Shown here piece by piece: positions 43,650 through 54,008 of a stretch of DNA of 63,797 nucleotides (position 1 is its first letter; the number at the start of each line of letters is the position of its first letter). The notes beneath the pieces are model-generated. The model was given only the letters and a program-made list of their open reading frames with translations, did not search any database and was not told where the DNA came from. The DNA lies in NCBI GenBank assembly GCA_944325345.1, contig CALUZV010000021.1, positions 1-63,797 on the forward strand, in the 5' to 3' direction. Source of the stretch: an uncultured Parabacteroides sp. Lineage in GTDB: Bacteria > Bacteroidota > Bacteroidia > Bacteroidales > Tannerellaceae. Position numbers and translations under genes: made by a program.

Positions 43650-44972
43650 TCAACCAAAATGAATTACTGTCCCAGTCTGTTTCTTCGTTTTACTTTCGCT
43701 GGCAACGGGGTTATGTGTGCCGCGCAGACGGGCGACATCTTTGGGGTCGCGGTTGAAAGCCGGAGTGGACTCCAAGAGACGGATAAGCGAGTCATCGTCG
43801 CTTTCCAGCTCGCGAGAGGTTAGAACAACCGGCTCGACACGCGGGCGAAAGCGGATGCCGAAGGAGCCGTAGTAGGTATCAATCAGTTTATCCTCGGCAT
43901 CGCGGGCAAGTTTCTTCTCTTGCTCTTCCTGAGCCTTGCGAAGACGGTCTTCTTCGGAGATTTCCGTCTGTTGGTCGTCGGTCAAGACATCGCCGAGACC
44001 GAAACCCGTAACAAGAATCGTGATTTTGATGCGGTCTTCCAAAGAATCATCGTATCCATGGCCCCACTTGACTTCGTATTCGGTCTTGAAGCGGGCCATG
44101 AAGTTGTGGATGTCATCCATTTCGTCGATACGAAGGGCATTTTCGTGGCTATAATAGATAACAAAGGCCACGCGCTGTGCGTTGTAGATATTCTCCACGT
44201 CGTTCACCAAGGTGCTGTTTACCGCATCCTCGATAGCACGCTGAAGGCGGCCCTCGCCTTCTCCGTATCCCACACTAATCAGACCCACGCCGCTGTTGCG
44301 CATCGTGAAGTCCACGTCGGCGAAATCGACATTCTGCTCTAAATTCGTTGTGATAATCTCGGCAATGCTTCGGGCAGCGATAGTCAGCGTCTCGTCAGCC
44401 TTCCGATAGGCATCCGGCACTGTAGTCCGCGCCTCGGAATACAACGTACGGAGTCGTTCATTGTTAATAACCAGCAAGGAATCGACATTATCAGCCATTC
44501 GTCGGACACCCTTCACAGCCTTGACGATTTTAGGCCGTCCTTCAAAGAGGAAAGGAATGGTAACGATACCTACGGTCAAGATACCCATCTCTTTCGATAT
44601 CTTTGCGACAATCGGGCCGGCACCGGTACCGGTTCCTCCGCCCATACCGGCAGTGATGAAGGTCATTTTCGTGCCATCATTGAGCATCGACTTGATTTCC
44701 TCTTGACTTTCCACTGCCGCCTTTTCTCCTTTCTCCGGGACGTTGCCAGAGCCTAAGCCACCGGTCGTGTCGCGACCCAGCAAGAGTTTGTTGGGGACGT
44801 TGGATTTGAGCAACGCCTGGTTATCCGTGTTGCATAAGACGAAAGAGACATCTTTGATGCCCTCGTTGTACATATTGGTTACGGCATTACCACCTCCGCC
44901 GCCGACGCCAATAACTTTGATAAGCGTTTGCGAATCAGATGGCGTACCGAAAGATAATACTTCGTTGTCCAT
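43650..44972 (-). CDS. ftsZ: Cell division protein FtsZ
   Basis: The 440-residue tubulin homologue forms the division ring. The GTP-binding signature GGGTGTG is at 111-117, with the early loop GVGGGGGNAV at 22-31. The T7 loop NVDFADVDFTM supplies the catalytic Asp. A variable linker with many Arg, Glu and Asp follows from about 330. The C-terminus has a less conserved tail (about FNRDPKDVARLRGTHNPV), as in other Bacteroidales. It follows ftsA by 20 bp. Confidence 0.98.
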   Translation of the reverse strand: MDNEVLSFGTPSDSQTLIKVIGVGGGGGNAVTNMYNEGIKDVSFVLCNTDNQALLKSNVPNKLLLGRDTTGGLGSGNVPEKGEKAAVESQEEIKSMLNDGTKMTFITAGMGGGTGTGAGPIVAKISKEMGILTVGIVTIPFLFEGRPKIVKAVKGVRRMADNVDSLLVINNERLRTLYSEARTTVPDAYRKADETLTIAARSIAEIITTNLEQNVDFADVDFTMRNSGVGLISVGYGEGEGRLQRAIEDAVNSTLVNDVENIYNAQRVAFVIYYSHENALRIDEMDDIHNFMARFKTEYEVKWGHGYDDSLEDRIKITILVTGFGLGDVLTDDQQTEISEEDRLRKAQEEQEKKLARDAEDKLIDTYYGSFGIRFRPRVEPVVLTSRELESDDDSLIRLLESTPAFNRDPKDVARLRGTHNPVASESKTKKQTGTVIHFG

Positions 44973-44992
44973 GGTTTCCCGCTACTATAATG

Positions 44993-46453
44993 TTAATAAT
45001 CTTTGTCTTTTATTTCTGTTACCTGTTCTATCTTACCCCAGATTTTTCCCCACAGCGTAGGCCCTTTTCGTCTTTCTTCTTCTTGCAGCCGCTTAATCCG
45101 CTCCTTTTCTTTCCGTTTCTGTTCTTCTTCGGCGGCTTGGCGACGTAAGATTTCAGCTTGCTCTTCGGCTTCCACGTCAATATCTGGTTGAGGAGCCTCG
45201 ACCTTCTTTTCCTCCTGTTTCGGCTGGGTTGGGGCAGGATTAGCCTTCGGTTCAACCTTCGGCTTGACGAATGTCGAGGTCTGAACCTTTACCTCCGGCT
45301 GCTCAGCGCAGTTTTCCTCACACTGAAGTAAGAGCGCGGCAGCCAGCATATACTCCGGATTGTTGGCAATCATATCATTCCCCTCTATCAGGTCGCGACG
45401 AGCGGAAGCGATGCGGACATCCATCTTAAAACGAGATTTTACGGCTTCGCGCAAATCTTTCAGCATGGCACCACCGCCAGCTATCACGATAGAGTAGCCA
45501 CCATCCTTCAAGATATTAGAATCTTGCACACGGGCATATACATTCTCTATGATTTCACGGACACGGGCCTCTACGATTTCATCCAAATTTGTTTGCTTAA
45601 TCGTATGCACACCGTCCATCCGATTAATATCGAGGGGCTGCTGTTCGATTTCCTTATTAGGCAAAGCCATACCGTGAACACGCTTCAGTCGCTCGGCCTC
45701 AGACTCGGAGACATCCAGCCCGGAAGCGATATCGCGCGTAATCAAATGACTACCGAAAGGTACCACGTACAACATTTGCAGACGCCCCTTTCGATAAGTA
45801 CTGACAGAAGTTACTCCAGCACCAAAGTCAATAAGGATTCCCCCTTGTTGCCGCTCGGCATCAGTCAATACCAAATTAGCTAAAGCAATTGGAGAAACAA
45901 GTACCCGAGGCACCTTACGTTTTATCCGTTCCTTCACCGTATTCTCAATGGAACGGCGAAGAACTGGACGCCCTACAATGAGCTTATATTTGGCATCGAT
46001 ACGTGAACAATTAACTCCTAAGGGTTCGTTCTCCGCCCGGCCATCTAAATAATACGCAGGAGAGACTATATCAAAAACATCTAATTCCGCAGGACGATAC
46101 ATACGGCAATCTTTTGCCATCTCCTGCAAAATAACTTCCGTAACTTCCCCGCCAGAGCCTAAGACTTTATTTACCGTATAGTCCATTGAGCGGAGCGATT
46201 GCCCCCCTATACCTATATATACTTTATCTATCTTCGCTCCGTCAAGTTTGTTTTCCAACTTGCGAAGGAGCAATCCAATATGATAAGCCACTTCTTCCCC
46301 ATTGTAAACACAGCCTCTGCGGATAGAGCCCTCAGCTTTCTCTACCTCATAAGCCAAAATAGACAATGCGCCGGAAGCATTCTTCGTCCCGACCATTCCT
46401 ACAATATGGGACGTGCCCAAGTCGATAGCTGCTATAAAATCTGTATATGCCAT
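44993..46453 (-). CDS. ftsA: Cell division protein FtsA
   Basis: The 486-residue actin-like protein anchors FtsZ to the membrane. Nucleotide-binding motifs are AAIDLGTSHIVGMVG (phosphate 1), ILIDFGAGVTSVS (phosphate 2) and VIAGGGAML (adenosine). From about residue 390 there is a long low-complexity extension rich in Pro, Lys, Glu and Gln, then a short end KIWGKIEQVTEIKD that may be the amphipathic membrane-targeting helix. The extension is longer than in E. coli FtsA (420 residues). It follows ftsQ by 6 bp. Confidence 0.97.
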   Translation of the reverse strand: MAYTDFIAAIDLGTSHIVGMVGTKNASGALSILAYEVEKAEGSIRRGCVYNGEEVAYHIGLLLRKLENKLDGAKIDKVYIGIGGQSLRSMDYTVNKVLGSGGEVTEVILQEMAKDCRMYRPAELDVFDIVSPAYYLDGRAENEPLGVNCSRIDAKYKLIVGRPVLRRSIENTVKERIKRKVPRVLVSPIALANLVLTDAERQQGGILIDFGAGVTSVSTYRKGRLQMLYVVPFGSHLITRDIASGLDVSESEAERLKRVHGMALPNKEIEQQPLDINRMDGVHTIKQTNLDEIVEARVREIIENVYARVQDSNILKDGGYSIVIAGGGAMLKDLREAVKSRFKMDVRIASARRDLIEGNDMIANNPEYMLAAALLLQCEENCAEQPEVKVQTSTFVKPKVEPKANPAPTQPKQEEKKVEAPQPDIDVEAEEQAEILRRQAAEEEQKRKEKERIKRLQEEERRKGPTLWGKIWGKIEQVTEIKDKDY

Positions 46454-46459
46454 GCCTCC

Positions 46460-47188
46460 TTATCGTTTAGTACAAACAATCTGGTTCTTATATTTTAAAT
46501 TAATAATACTATACTTCTCCCAGCCGACTTTCGGAATAGCCTGCTCGTAGAAGAGTCGCAAATTACCCAATTTTTCTTGGAAATCAGCAAATGAACCCAA
46601 TATTATCCGATGGTTTCCTACACGGGGAATCAACTCAACGTCCCCGTCCGGATGCACGAATATCTGTTCTATCTGATTATTCCAAAAATCATCGTCCTGC
46701 AAAAATAGTGCAAATTTGTATAAATCGGTTGTCGATAGCTCTTTTTCTATCGATCCACTTGCAATTGGCACTTGGGCGACATAGCGACGGCTCAACGCCA
46801 TCGTGCTTCCCAAGTTGTCTATATAATAGGCTCCGTCAGCACTCATGACACGAAGTATAGGCATTTTCTGTTCCACTTCCAGCTTGATTTTGCCCGATGG
46901 AGTTTTATAGGCTTCCACTTCTGCTATCATATCGTTCTTTTGCAAAACCGACTCAATCTTTTCGGTATTAATCTCATCCATATTCCGCTTCATCGGATCG
47001 AGACCAGCCTTCCGAAGGATTTGCGACAAGTCTGCCTCATTGACAAAATGTTTATCCAGACTATCTCGAACCACAATCTGCATCCCGGCACACGGAGCCG
47101 TCTGCTTCCGCTCCACCAGGAATAAGGAAGCAGCTACGATATATCCGCTAAGCAGCGTCGCAAGCACTATGGACAAAATCTTTATCAC
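46460..47188 (-). CDS. ftsQ: Cell division protein FtsQ/DivIB
   Basis: The 242-residue bitopic protein has one N-terminal membrane helix (about residues 4-24) and a periplasmic region. A POTRA-like segment (VRDSLDKHFVNEADLSQILRKAG through VEAYKTPSGKIKLEVEQKMP) is followed by the FtsQ domain. Sequence conservation is low, as usual, but position between murC and ftsA and topology support it. It overlaps murC by 4 bp (ATGA). Confidence 0.92.
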   Translation of the reverse strand: MIKILSIVLATLLSGYIVAASLFLVERKQTAPCAGMQIVVRDSLDKHFVNEADLSQILRKAGLDPMKRNMDEINTEKIESVLQKNDMIAEVEAYKTPSGKIKLEVEQKMPILRVMSADGAYYIDNLGSTMALSRRYVAQVPIASGSIEKELSTTDLYKFALFLQDDDFWNNQIEQIFVHPDGDVELIPRVGNHRIILGSFADFQEKLGNLRLFYEQAIPKVGWEKYSIINLKYKNQIVCTKR

Positions 47189-48570
47189 CGTCTTTCTAAT
47201 ATTTGTTTAACTGGTTCTACCAATCGGTCAATATCCCCGGCACCCAACATCAATACGACCTGATACGATGCTGCTTCAGCCTTTACCCAATCCAATAACT
47301 CTTCCTTTCGGATAAGGTGTTTGTCCGGAATCGTTACGCGATCATAAATTAACTGAGACGTAACTCCCGGTATCGGCTCTTCCCGTGCCGGATAAATATC
47401 CAATAAAATCAATTCGTCGAGGAGCGAAAGGCTCTTTGCGAAGTCGGCGGCAAAATCGCGTGTCCGACTATATAAATGCGGCTGGAATATACCCGTTACC
47501 TTCTTTCCGGCATACAATTCCTTGACAGAAAGAATGCTCGCGCGGATTTCTTCCGGATGATGAGCATAGTCATCAAGCAGAACGATATCGTCCCGCTTCA
47601 AATGGAAATCGAAACGACGAACTGGACCGGCAAATGTTGCCATACCCTGACGTATCTCCTCTTCCGTCGCCCCATTCAACCAAGCCAAAGCCATAGCGGC
47701 AACTCCGTTCTCGATATTGACTTTTACAGGAACTCCCAAAGATACGCTTTTAATTCGAACATTCGGTGCAATAAAGTCAAAGATTATTTTTCCATCCCCT
47801 ATTTCTATGTTTTCGGCATGGAAATCCCCATCTTTCGTGCCCGAATAGGTATATAATCTCACTCCTTCCTGCAAACGAGGGTGAATGGCTATGCCTTTTT
47901 TCATGACCAAGCAACCACCCGGACGAATGAGCGAAGTGAAATGTTCAAAGCTTTCCCGATAGGCTTCCGGCGTGCCGTAAATATCCAGATGATCCGGATC
48001 TGCCGCCGTTATGATGGCCATATAGGGACGAAGCCAATGGAAAGAACGGTCGAATTCGTCTGCCTCAATCACCGTCAGGTCGCTCCGATCAGAAAGCATG
48101 AGATTGCTCTCGTAGTTTTTCAAGATACCACCAAGAAACGCATTGCAATCCACATGCGATTGCTTCAAGATATGCGCCAGCATGGAAGAAGTCGTCGTTT
48201 TCCCATGAGTCCCGGCCACACAGAGCCCCCGCGAACAGTTCGTAATTTCGCCCAAAACCCGTGCCCGCTTCATTACCTCGAAGCCATGCTCCCGGAAATA
48301 GGTCAGTTCAGTATGACTTTCGGGAATGGCTGGCGTATAAACCACCAACGTATCTTGATGATTACGACAATAATCCGGAATTAATGCCACGTTATCTTCA
48401 TAATGAATCTCGGCACCTTCTTGATTCAACTCAGCGGTCAAATCAGTAGGCGTACGATCGTAGCCCGCCACTTTTTTCCCCTTGGAAAGGAAGTAGCGCA
48501 CCAAAGCACTCATGCCGATACCACCGGCACCGACAAAATAGACACTCGATATAGTTTGTATCGTACTCAT
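47185..48570 (-). CDS. murC: UDP-N-acetylmuramate-L-alanine ligase
   Basis: The 461-residue ligase adds L-Ala to UDP-MurNAc. The N-terminal motif GAGGIGMSAL lies at 14-23 and the ATP loop GTHGKTTT at 120-127. EADEFDRSFHWLRP and DDYAHHPEEIRA are family motifs. The 4-bp overlap with ftsQ shows translational coupling. It follows murG by 17 bp. Confidence 0.98.
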   Translation of the reverse strand: MSTIQTISSVYFVGAGGIGMSALVRYFLSKGKKVAGYDRTPTDLTAELNQEGAEIHYEDNVALIPDYCRNHQDTLVVYTPAIPESHTELTYFREHGFEVMKRARVLGEITNCSRGLCVAGTHGKTTTSSMLAHILKQSHVDCNAFLGGILKNYESNLMLSDRSDLTVIEADEFDRSFHWLRPYMAIITAADPDHLDIYGTPEAYRESFEHFTSLIRPGGCLVMKKGIAIHPRLQEGVRLYTYSGTKDGDFHAENIEIGDGKIIFDFIAPNVRIKSVSLGVPVKVNIENGVAAMALAWLNGATEEEIRQGMATFAGPVRRFDFHLKRDDIVLLDDYAHHPEEIRASILSVKELYAGKKVTGIFQPHLYSRTRDFAADFAKSLSLLDELILLDIYPAREEPIPGVTSQLIYDRVTIPDKHLIRKEELLDWVKAEAASYQVVLMLGAGDIDRLVEPVKQILERR

Positions 48571-48587
48571 AACTCGTCATTCAAAAC

Positions 48588-49694
48588 TCAAGATTTCTTT
48601 ATAATCCTCTCTATCTCATCGGCTATCTTTCCCGCGCTATCATGATAAGCCAGCTTGACTATATTCTGACTCAAATTTGCCAATAATGCATCGTCGGCAA
48701 GAGTAGCCAAAGCTTTCTCTACCAAATGCTGAGGTGCTTCCTGGTCTGTTACCATCAACGCCGCCTCCCGATTTACCAACGCAAGGGCATTCTTCGTCTG
48801 ATGGTCTTCCGCCACATTGGGCGAAGGGACAAGAACTACCGGCTTCTTCAACAAACATAACTCAGAGATTGTTCCGGCCCCGGCGCGAGATATCACCAAA
48901 TCAGCTGCCGAGTAAGCATAGTCCATCCGCGAGATGAAGTCGGAGCACCACACAGGCATTCCATGGTACGCCTTCAAACGCTTCAAGGCTTCCTCATGAT
49001 AATAACGTCCCGTTTGCCAAATCAACTGCACTCCCGAGGAGAGGATTTTATCCAATCCATTCTCTATACTGCGGTTAATGGTGCGCGCCCCCAGACTTCC
49101 TCCTACAACCAACAACGTCTTCTTCTCCGGAGAAAGTCCGAAGAAAGCGGCCGCCTCATCCCGCTTATTCTGTGCATGTTCCAAGTCGCTACGCACCGGA
49201 TTGCCGGTCAGGACAATGCGGTCAGCGGGGAAAAACTTTTCCATTCCTTCGTAGGCCACGCAAATCCGCTTGGCCTTCTTCGCCAACAGCTTGTTTGTTA
49301 CGCCGGCATACGAATTTTGTTCCTGTATCAAGGTCGGAATGCCTAAGGATGCTGCCATCCAAAGCGTCGGGCCACTGGCATATCCGCCCACACCAATGGC
49401 AATGTCCGGACGGAAATCGCGCACGGTTTTCTTGGCTAAATGAAGGCTCTTCAGGAGGCGTGCCACCACCTGAAAGTTCTTTACCAGCGAGGAACGGTCG
49501 AAGCCGCTCACCGGCAAACCCACGATCGGGTAGCCTGCCGCAGGCACTTTCTCCATTTCCATCCGGTCTTCCGCACCTACAAAGAGGATTTCGCAATCCG
49601 GATAGCGCCGTTTCAGTTCGTTTGCGATGGAGAGAGCCGGGAAGATATGTCCCCCTGTGCCACCTCCGCTAATGATGAATTTATAGGGTTTCAT
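48588..49694 (-). CDS. murG: Undecaprenyl-PP-MurNAc-pentapeptide GlcNAc transferase
   Basis: The 368-residue peripheral membrane GT28 enzyme makes lipid II from lipid I. The G-loop ISGGGTGGHIFPALSIA is at 9-25, the second glycine-rich loop GVGGYASGP is near 100, and the UDP-GlcNAc site is marked by SRAGAGTISEL and the later PNVAEDHQTKNA. Length is normal. It lies between ftsW and murC. Confidence 0.98.
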   Translation of the reverse strand: MKPYKFIISGGGTGGHIFPALSIANELKRRYPDCEILFVGAEDRMEMEKVPAAGYPIVGLPVSGFDRSSLVKNFQVVARLLKSLHLAKKTVRDFRPDIAIGVGGYASGPTLWMAASLGIPTLIQEQNSYAGVTNKLLAKKAKRICVAYEGMEKFFPADRIVLTGNPVRSDLEHAQNKRDEAAAFFGLSPEKKTLLVVGGSLGARTINRSIENGLDKILSSGVQLIWQTGRYYHEEALKRLKAYHGMPVWCSDFISRMDYAYSAADLVISRAGAGTISELCLLKKPVVLVPSPNVAEDHQTKNALALVNREAALMVTDQEAPQHLVEKALATLADDALLANLSQNIVKLAYHDSAGKIADEIERIIKKS

Positions 49695-49719
49695 TGTTGT
49701 TATCGTTTAGTTTGTCTAT

Positions 49720-51009
49720 TCAAATATCTCCCTTCTTTGCCTCTGGCATCGTGATGCCTTCCGGCGCATCGGGTACCCAATGGGCTATTTCCTCTTGGGT
49801 AATAGTAACCGGCACGGCTTCCGGCTTTACTTCCTCGGGAGGCAGTTCGTCTTCCTCATTGCCGATATTAGCGGCAAAGCGACTTACGCTCAGAATAATG
49901 CCTATATAGAAGCAGCTAATGATGGTCGAGGTTCCCCCTCGGCTTATCAACGGAAGCGGCTGCCCGGTAACAGGTATCAAGTGCACCGCCACCGCCATAT
50001 TCGTCAGTGCCTGGATGCCCAACAGCAATCCGCAACCTATCACCAAGTATTTCGGATAAAGCCTTTCGCATTTCTTGGCTATCATCCCGACGCGCACCAA
50101 AAGCGCCAGATAGACAAACAGGAGGAACACGCCGGGTATCAACCCTCCTTCCTCCAAGATGATGGCATAGATGAAGTCCGAATAGGCCTGCGGCAAGAAA
50201 TCCCGCTGGTCGCCGTATCCCGGTCCTTTCCCGATGATATTCCCCTCGGCTATCGCGATTTGCGCATAGACTACCTGGTAATATTCATCCTTAATCGTCC
50301 CGTTTTCATTTATCATCGGCTCGTTTTCGGTAAACCGCTCGATACGCGCTTGCCACGTCTTAAAGCGAGGAATATGCTTCCCGATTGAGTCGGGGGTAAA
50401 CTTCAAGACTAATATGCCTACTACGGCTATCGCAGCCAATATGCCGATTAGCTGCCCTATCCGCTTCCACGACACCTGTCCGATGATCATCATCAGCAGC
50501 GTAAACCCGAAAATGAGCAACGCCGTCGAGCCGTTCGTCGGGAATATCGCGGCGCAGACGGCAAACGCCCCGCCTAATATCCAGACGAATATCTGCTGAT
50601 CCGTCAGCTGTCCCCGCTTGCTCAAGACCAGCGCGATGTAGCTGATGAGCGACAACTTCGCCAGCTCCGAGGGTTGAAATTGGATGCCGAATATCTCCAA
50701 CCAACGCTTCTCCCCATTGATTTCCACGCCAAAGAATATCGTGTAAATCAAGAGCAACACGACAAGGGGCAGCACCAGTCCTCCAATCTTGAAGAACCGG
50801 TAGGGGATGTTGTGGGTTACCAGGATACCAAACGTGAATCCCAGCGCCAGCATCCCGAAGTGCCGCGTAATCGGTCCCAGCATATTGTCGTTCTTATAAA
50901 CGATTGTGCTTGTCGCACTGAACACGAATACCAGCGAATAGACGCACAAGATGGCGAAGATAATCCATATCACCGGGTCGCCTTTGAATAGTTTCTTCAG
51001 CAAATACAT
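49720..51009 (-). CDS. ftsW: SEDS peptidoglycan polymerase FtsW
   Basis: The 429-residue integral membrane protein has about ten helices and the SEDS signatures QPSELAKLSLISYIA and the C-terminal LPLISRGGTSTIISCF. It polymerises glycan strands at the septum together with FtsI. A hydrophilic tail of about 45 residues, rich in Glu and Pro, follows the last helix. It comes 33 bp after murD. Confidence 0.97.
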   Translation of the reverse strand: MYLLKKLFKGDPVIWIIFAILCVYSLVFVFSATSTIVYKNDNMLGPITRHFGMLALGFTFGILVTHNIPYRFFKIGGLVLPLVVLLLIYTIFFGVEINGEKRWLEIFGIQFQPSELAKLSLISYIALVLSKRGQLTDQQIFVWILGGAFAVCAAIFPTNGSTALLIFGFTLLMMIIGQVSWKRIGQLIGILAAIAVVGILVLKFTPDSIGKHIPRFKTWQARIERFTENEPMINENGTIKDEYYQVVYAQIAIAEGNIIGKGPGYGDQRDFLPQAYSDFIYAIILEEGGLIPGVFLLFVYLALLVRVGMIAKKCERLYPKYLVIGCGLLLGIQALTNMAVAVHLIPVTGQPLPLISRGGTSTIISCFYIGIILSVSRFAANIGNEEDELPPEEVKPEAVPVTITQEEIAHWVPDAPEGITMPEAKKGDI

Positions 51010-51042
51010 CGCACCGTTCCTCCTTTCTTACCTTATATTATA

Positions 51043-52377
51043 TTATAATGCGCGCACGCAATCCTTGAACTGTCGCCCACGGTCTTCGTAGTTCTCAAAC
51101 AAGTCGAAGCTGGCGCAACAGGGCGAGAGCAGCACCGTATCCCCTTTCTGCGCCATCCCGTAGGCCGTATCGACAGCTTCCTTCATGGAGCGGGCGTCAG
51201 CGATTTGCGCCACCTTCCCGTCGAAGAAGGCGTGCAGCTTCGCGTTGTCCTTGCCGAGGAAAATCAGCCCGCGCGCTTTCTTGAGGACGAGCGCTTCTAT
51301 CTCGCTGTAATCGTTCCCTTTGTCGGTCCCGCCCAAAATCAGGACGACCGGTGTCTTCATGCTCTGGAGCGCATACCAGCAAGAGTTCACGTTCGTAGCT
51401 TTCGAGTCGTTGATGTAATCGACCCCCCGGACGCGCGCCACTTTCTCCAGACGATGTTCCACGCCCGTGAAGTCCATCAGGGACTCGCGGATCTTCTCAT
51501 CCCGGATATCCATCACCTTCGCGGAGATGCTTGCCGCCAACGAGTTGTACAGGTTGTGCGTCCCGGTCAATGCCAATAATTCTTCATCCATTGTAAAGTC
51601 TCCTTTCCTTGATTCTACGATAATCTGGTTATTTTCTACATACGCCTTGACGCCCGGCTCGTGCGTCTGGGCAAAGGGATACAACGTCGCCTGCGGCTTC
51701 AACCGCTCCACCTCGCGGCGGATAATCGGGTCGTCGTTCCAATAAATAAAAGCATCGGCTGCGGTCTGGTTCCGGATGATGCGGAACTTCGCGTCGATGT
51801 AGTTCTGCATTACATAGCCGTAGCGGTCGAGATGGTCCGGCGTGATGTTGAGCAGCACGGCAATATCGGCCTTGAAGTCATACATATTGTCGAGCTGGAA
51901 GCTGCTCAACTCTATCACATAGACGGCATGGGGCGACTCGGCAACCTGCAGCGCGAGACTGTTGCCCACGTTCCCTGCCAGCCCGACATCCACGCCCGCC
52001 TGCTTCAAGATATGGTAGGTCAGCATCGTGGTCGTCGTCTTCCCGTTGCTCCCCGTGATGCAAATCATGCGGGCGTCGGTATAGCGGCCCGCCAGTTCAA
52101 TCTCCGAGATGATCGGCGTCCCTTGCGCCTTCAAGCGCTGGATAATCGGCGCCTTGTCGGGGATGCCGGGGCTTTTCACCACCTCGTCGGCCGCGAGGAT
52201 ACGCTCCTCCGAGTGCCGGCCTTCTTCCCACTCGATGCCATGCGCGTCGAGCATAGCCTTGTACTTGGGCTTTATCGAGCCGCTGTCCGAGACAAACACC
52301 TCGAAGCCCTTCGCTTGGGCAAGGACGGCTGCACCCGCGCCGCTCTCGCCTGCACCCAATACTACAATCTTACTCAT
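51043..52377 (-). CDS. murD: UDP-N-acetylmuramoyl-L-alanine-D-glutamate ligase
   Basis: The 444-residue ligase adds D-Glu. GAGESGAGAAVLA lies at the N-terminus, and the ATP loop ITGSNGKTTT is at 107-116. NDSKATNVNSCWYAL and the C-terminal LSPCCASFDLFENYEDRG are MurD hallmarks. Unusually for this tight cluster, 368 bp containing array H separate it from mraY upstream. Confidence 0.98.
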   Translation of the reverse strand: MSKIVVLGAGESGAGAAVLAQAKGFEVFVSDSGSIKPKYKAMLDAHGIEWEEGRHSEERILAADEVVKSPGIPDKAPIIQRLKAQGTPIISEIELAGRYTDARMICITGSNGKTTTTMLTYHILKQAGVDVGLAGNVGNSLALQVAESPHAVYVIELSSFQLDNMYDFKADIAVLLNITPDHLDRYGYVMQNYIDAKFRIIRNQTAADAFIYWNDDPIIRREVERLKPQATLYPFAQTHEPGVKAYVENNQIIVESRKGDFTMDEELLALTGTHNLYNSLAASISAKVMDIRDEKIRESLMDFTGVEHRLEKVARVRGVDYINDSKATNVNSCWYALQSMKTPVVLILGGTDKGNDYSEIEALVLKKARGLIFLGKDNAKLHAFFDGKVAQIADARSMKEAVDTAYGMAQKGDTVLLSPCCASFDLFENYEDRGRQFKDCVRAL

Positions 52378-52424
52378 ATTTTTGTGTCTTTAAAATCCTT
52401 TCTTCACTTATCCGGCAAGCTGGC

Positions 52425-52733
52425 GGAGGCCGTAAATGGCTTTCCGCACCCGTGCAAAATGCTTGAAACCGTCGTAAATGGCATTTTGCAGCCGTGCAAA
52501 CGCTTGAAACCGCCGTAAACGGCTTTTGCAACCGTGCAAAATGCCTAAAACCGCCGTAAATGGCCTTTTGCAGCCTTGCAAACGCCTGAAACCGTCGTAA
52601 ACGGCATTTTGCAACCGTGCAAAAGGCTTAAAACCGTCGTTTTTGGCTTTTCGCACCCGTGCAAACGCTTGAAACCGTCGTAAACGGTATTTTGCACCGC
52701 TGCAAAAGGCCTGAAACCGTCGTAAACGGCTTC
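52425..52733. repeat. Palindromic tandem array H (41-42-bp unit) inside the dcw cluster
   Basis: AAACCGNCGTAAACGG-type units start at 52466, 52507, 52548, 52589, 52631, 52672 and 52714, a spacing of 41 or 42 bp. Each is followed by a second dyad, best seen as TTTTGCA-ACCG-TGCAAAA. The array fills the mraY-murD gap. No terminator or -7 box is obvious there, so it is probably transcribed with the cluster. Confidence 0.93.
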
Positions 52734-52745
52734 CCGACCGACCTC

Positions 52746-54005
52746 TTAACGCATCTTTAGCGTTACGATGGTTATTACCGCCAGGATAATCCCTATCAGC
52801 CAGAAGCGAACCACGATTTTCGATTCCGGCACCACGTTGAGTGGCTTCTGGATAATGGCTTCGATACCTGCGTTGCCGGCCTTCTGGAAGTGATGGTGCA
52901 GCGGCGCCATCTTGAAGATACGACGGCCGGCTCCGTATTTCCGCTTCGTATATTTAAAGTAGAACGTCTGGAGGATAACCGACAGATTTTCTACCAGGAA
53001 TATGCCACAGAGGATGGGGATGAGCAGTTCCTTGCGGATGATTATCGCAAAGACGGCGATGATGCCACCCAGCGTGAGGCTCCCCGTGTCGCCCATGAAG
53101 ACCTGCGCGGGGTAGGCGTTGTACCACAGGAAGCCGATGGTCGCCCCGATGAAGGCGGAGGCAAAGACTACCAGCTCTTCCGCCCCCGGGATGAACATGA
53201 TATTCAGGAAAGAGGCAAACTCGAAGTGCGACGACATATAGGCCAGGATGCCCAGTGCCACCCCGATGATGGCCGAGCTGCCCGCCGCCAGACCGTCCAA
53301 GCCGTCCGTCAGGTTGGCCCCGTTCGACACGGCGGTTACGACGAATATCACCATCAGCACGAAGACTACCCAAGCGGCTTCCTCCTTGTAATCGCCTGCC
53401 CAGGAGACGAGTTGGGCGTAGTCGAAGTTGTTGTTCTTCACGAAGGGGATGGTTGTCTTCGTCGATTTCGTTTCTTGCGGATGGAACTTGACCTCCTGGA
53501 TGGTGTCGCCTTGGCGAACCTCCATATTCTCGCGGATGACGACATCGGGACTGAGGAAGAGGACGAGACCCACGATGAGGCCCAGACCTACTTGGCCGAC
53601 GATTTTGAACCGTCCGTGCATCCCCTCTTTGTTCTTCTTAAATACCTTGATATAGTCGTCGGCGAAGCCCAAGGCACCGAGCCACACCGTCGTTATCACC
53701 ATCAGAATAAGATAAATATTCGTCAGCTTGGCGCATAGCAAGACGGGGACGAGGATGGCGATGATGATGATGATACCACCCATCGTGGGCGTTCCCTTCT
53801 TGCTCATCTGTCCCTCCAGACCCAGGTTGCGTACCGTCTCGCCTATCTGGAGATACTGCAAGCGGTCGATGATGCGCCGACCGATGGCGGTAGCGATGAA
53901 AAGCGAGAGGATGAGCGCCAGTCCGGAGCGGAACGACACGTACTTGAACATGCCGGCGCCCGGGAAATCCAACTGGTCTAAGTAGTTAAACAGGTAATAC
54001 AACAT
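52746..54005 (-). CDS. mraY: Phospho-N-acetylmuramoyl-pentapeptide transferase
   Basis: The 419-residue membrane enzyme makes lipid I. Motifs include [13 protein letters not shown] (near 69-81), [26 protein letters not shown] and MAPLHHHFQ. It is about 60 residues longer than E. coli MraY because of an inserted hydrophilic loop at about residues 155-210 ([18 protein letters not shown]...), which I recall as typical of Bacteroidota. It lies 3 bp after murE. Confidence 0.98.
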   Translation of the reverse strand: MLYYLFNYLDQLDFPGAGMFKYVSFRSGLALILSLFIATAIGRRIIDRLQYLQIGETVRNLGLEGQMSKKGTPTMGGIIIIIAILVPVLLCAKLTNIYLILMVITTVWLGALGFADDYIKVFKKNKEGMHGRFKIVGQVGLGLIVGLVLFLSPDVVIRENMEVRQGDTIQEVKFHPQETKSTKTTIPFVKNNNFDYAQLVSWAGDYKEEAAWVVFVLMVIFVVTAVSNGANLTDGLDGLAAGSSAIIGVALGILAYMSSHFEFASFLNIMFIPGAEELVVFASAFIGATIGFLWYNAYPAQVFMGDTGSLTLGGIIAVFAIIIRKELLIPILCGIFLVENLSVILQTFYFKYTKRKYGAGRRIFKMAPLHHHFQKAGNAGIEAIIQKPLNVVPESKIVVRFWLIGIILAVITIVTLKMR

Positions 54006-54008
54006 GAC

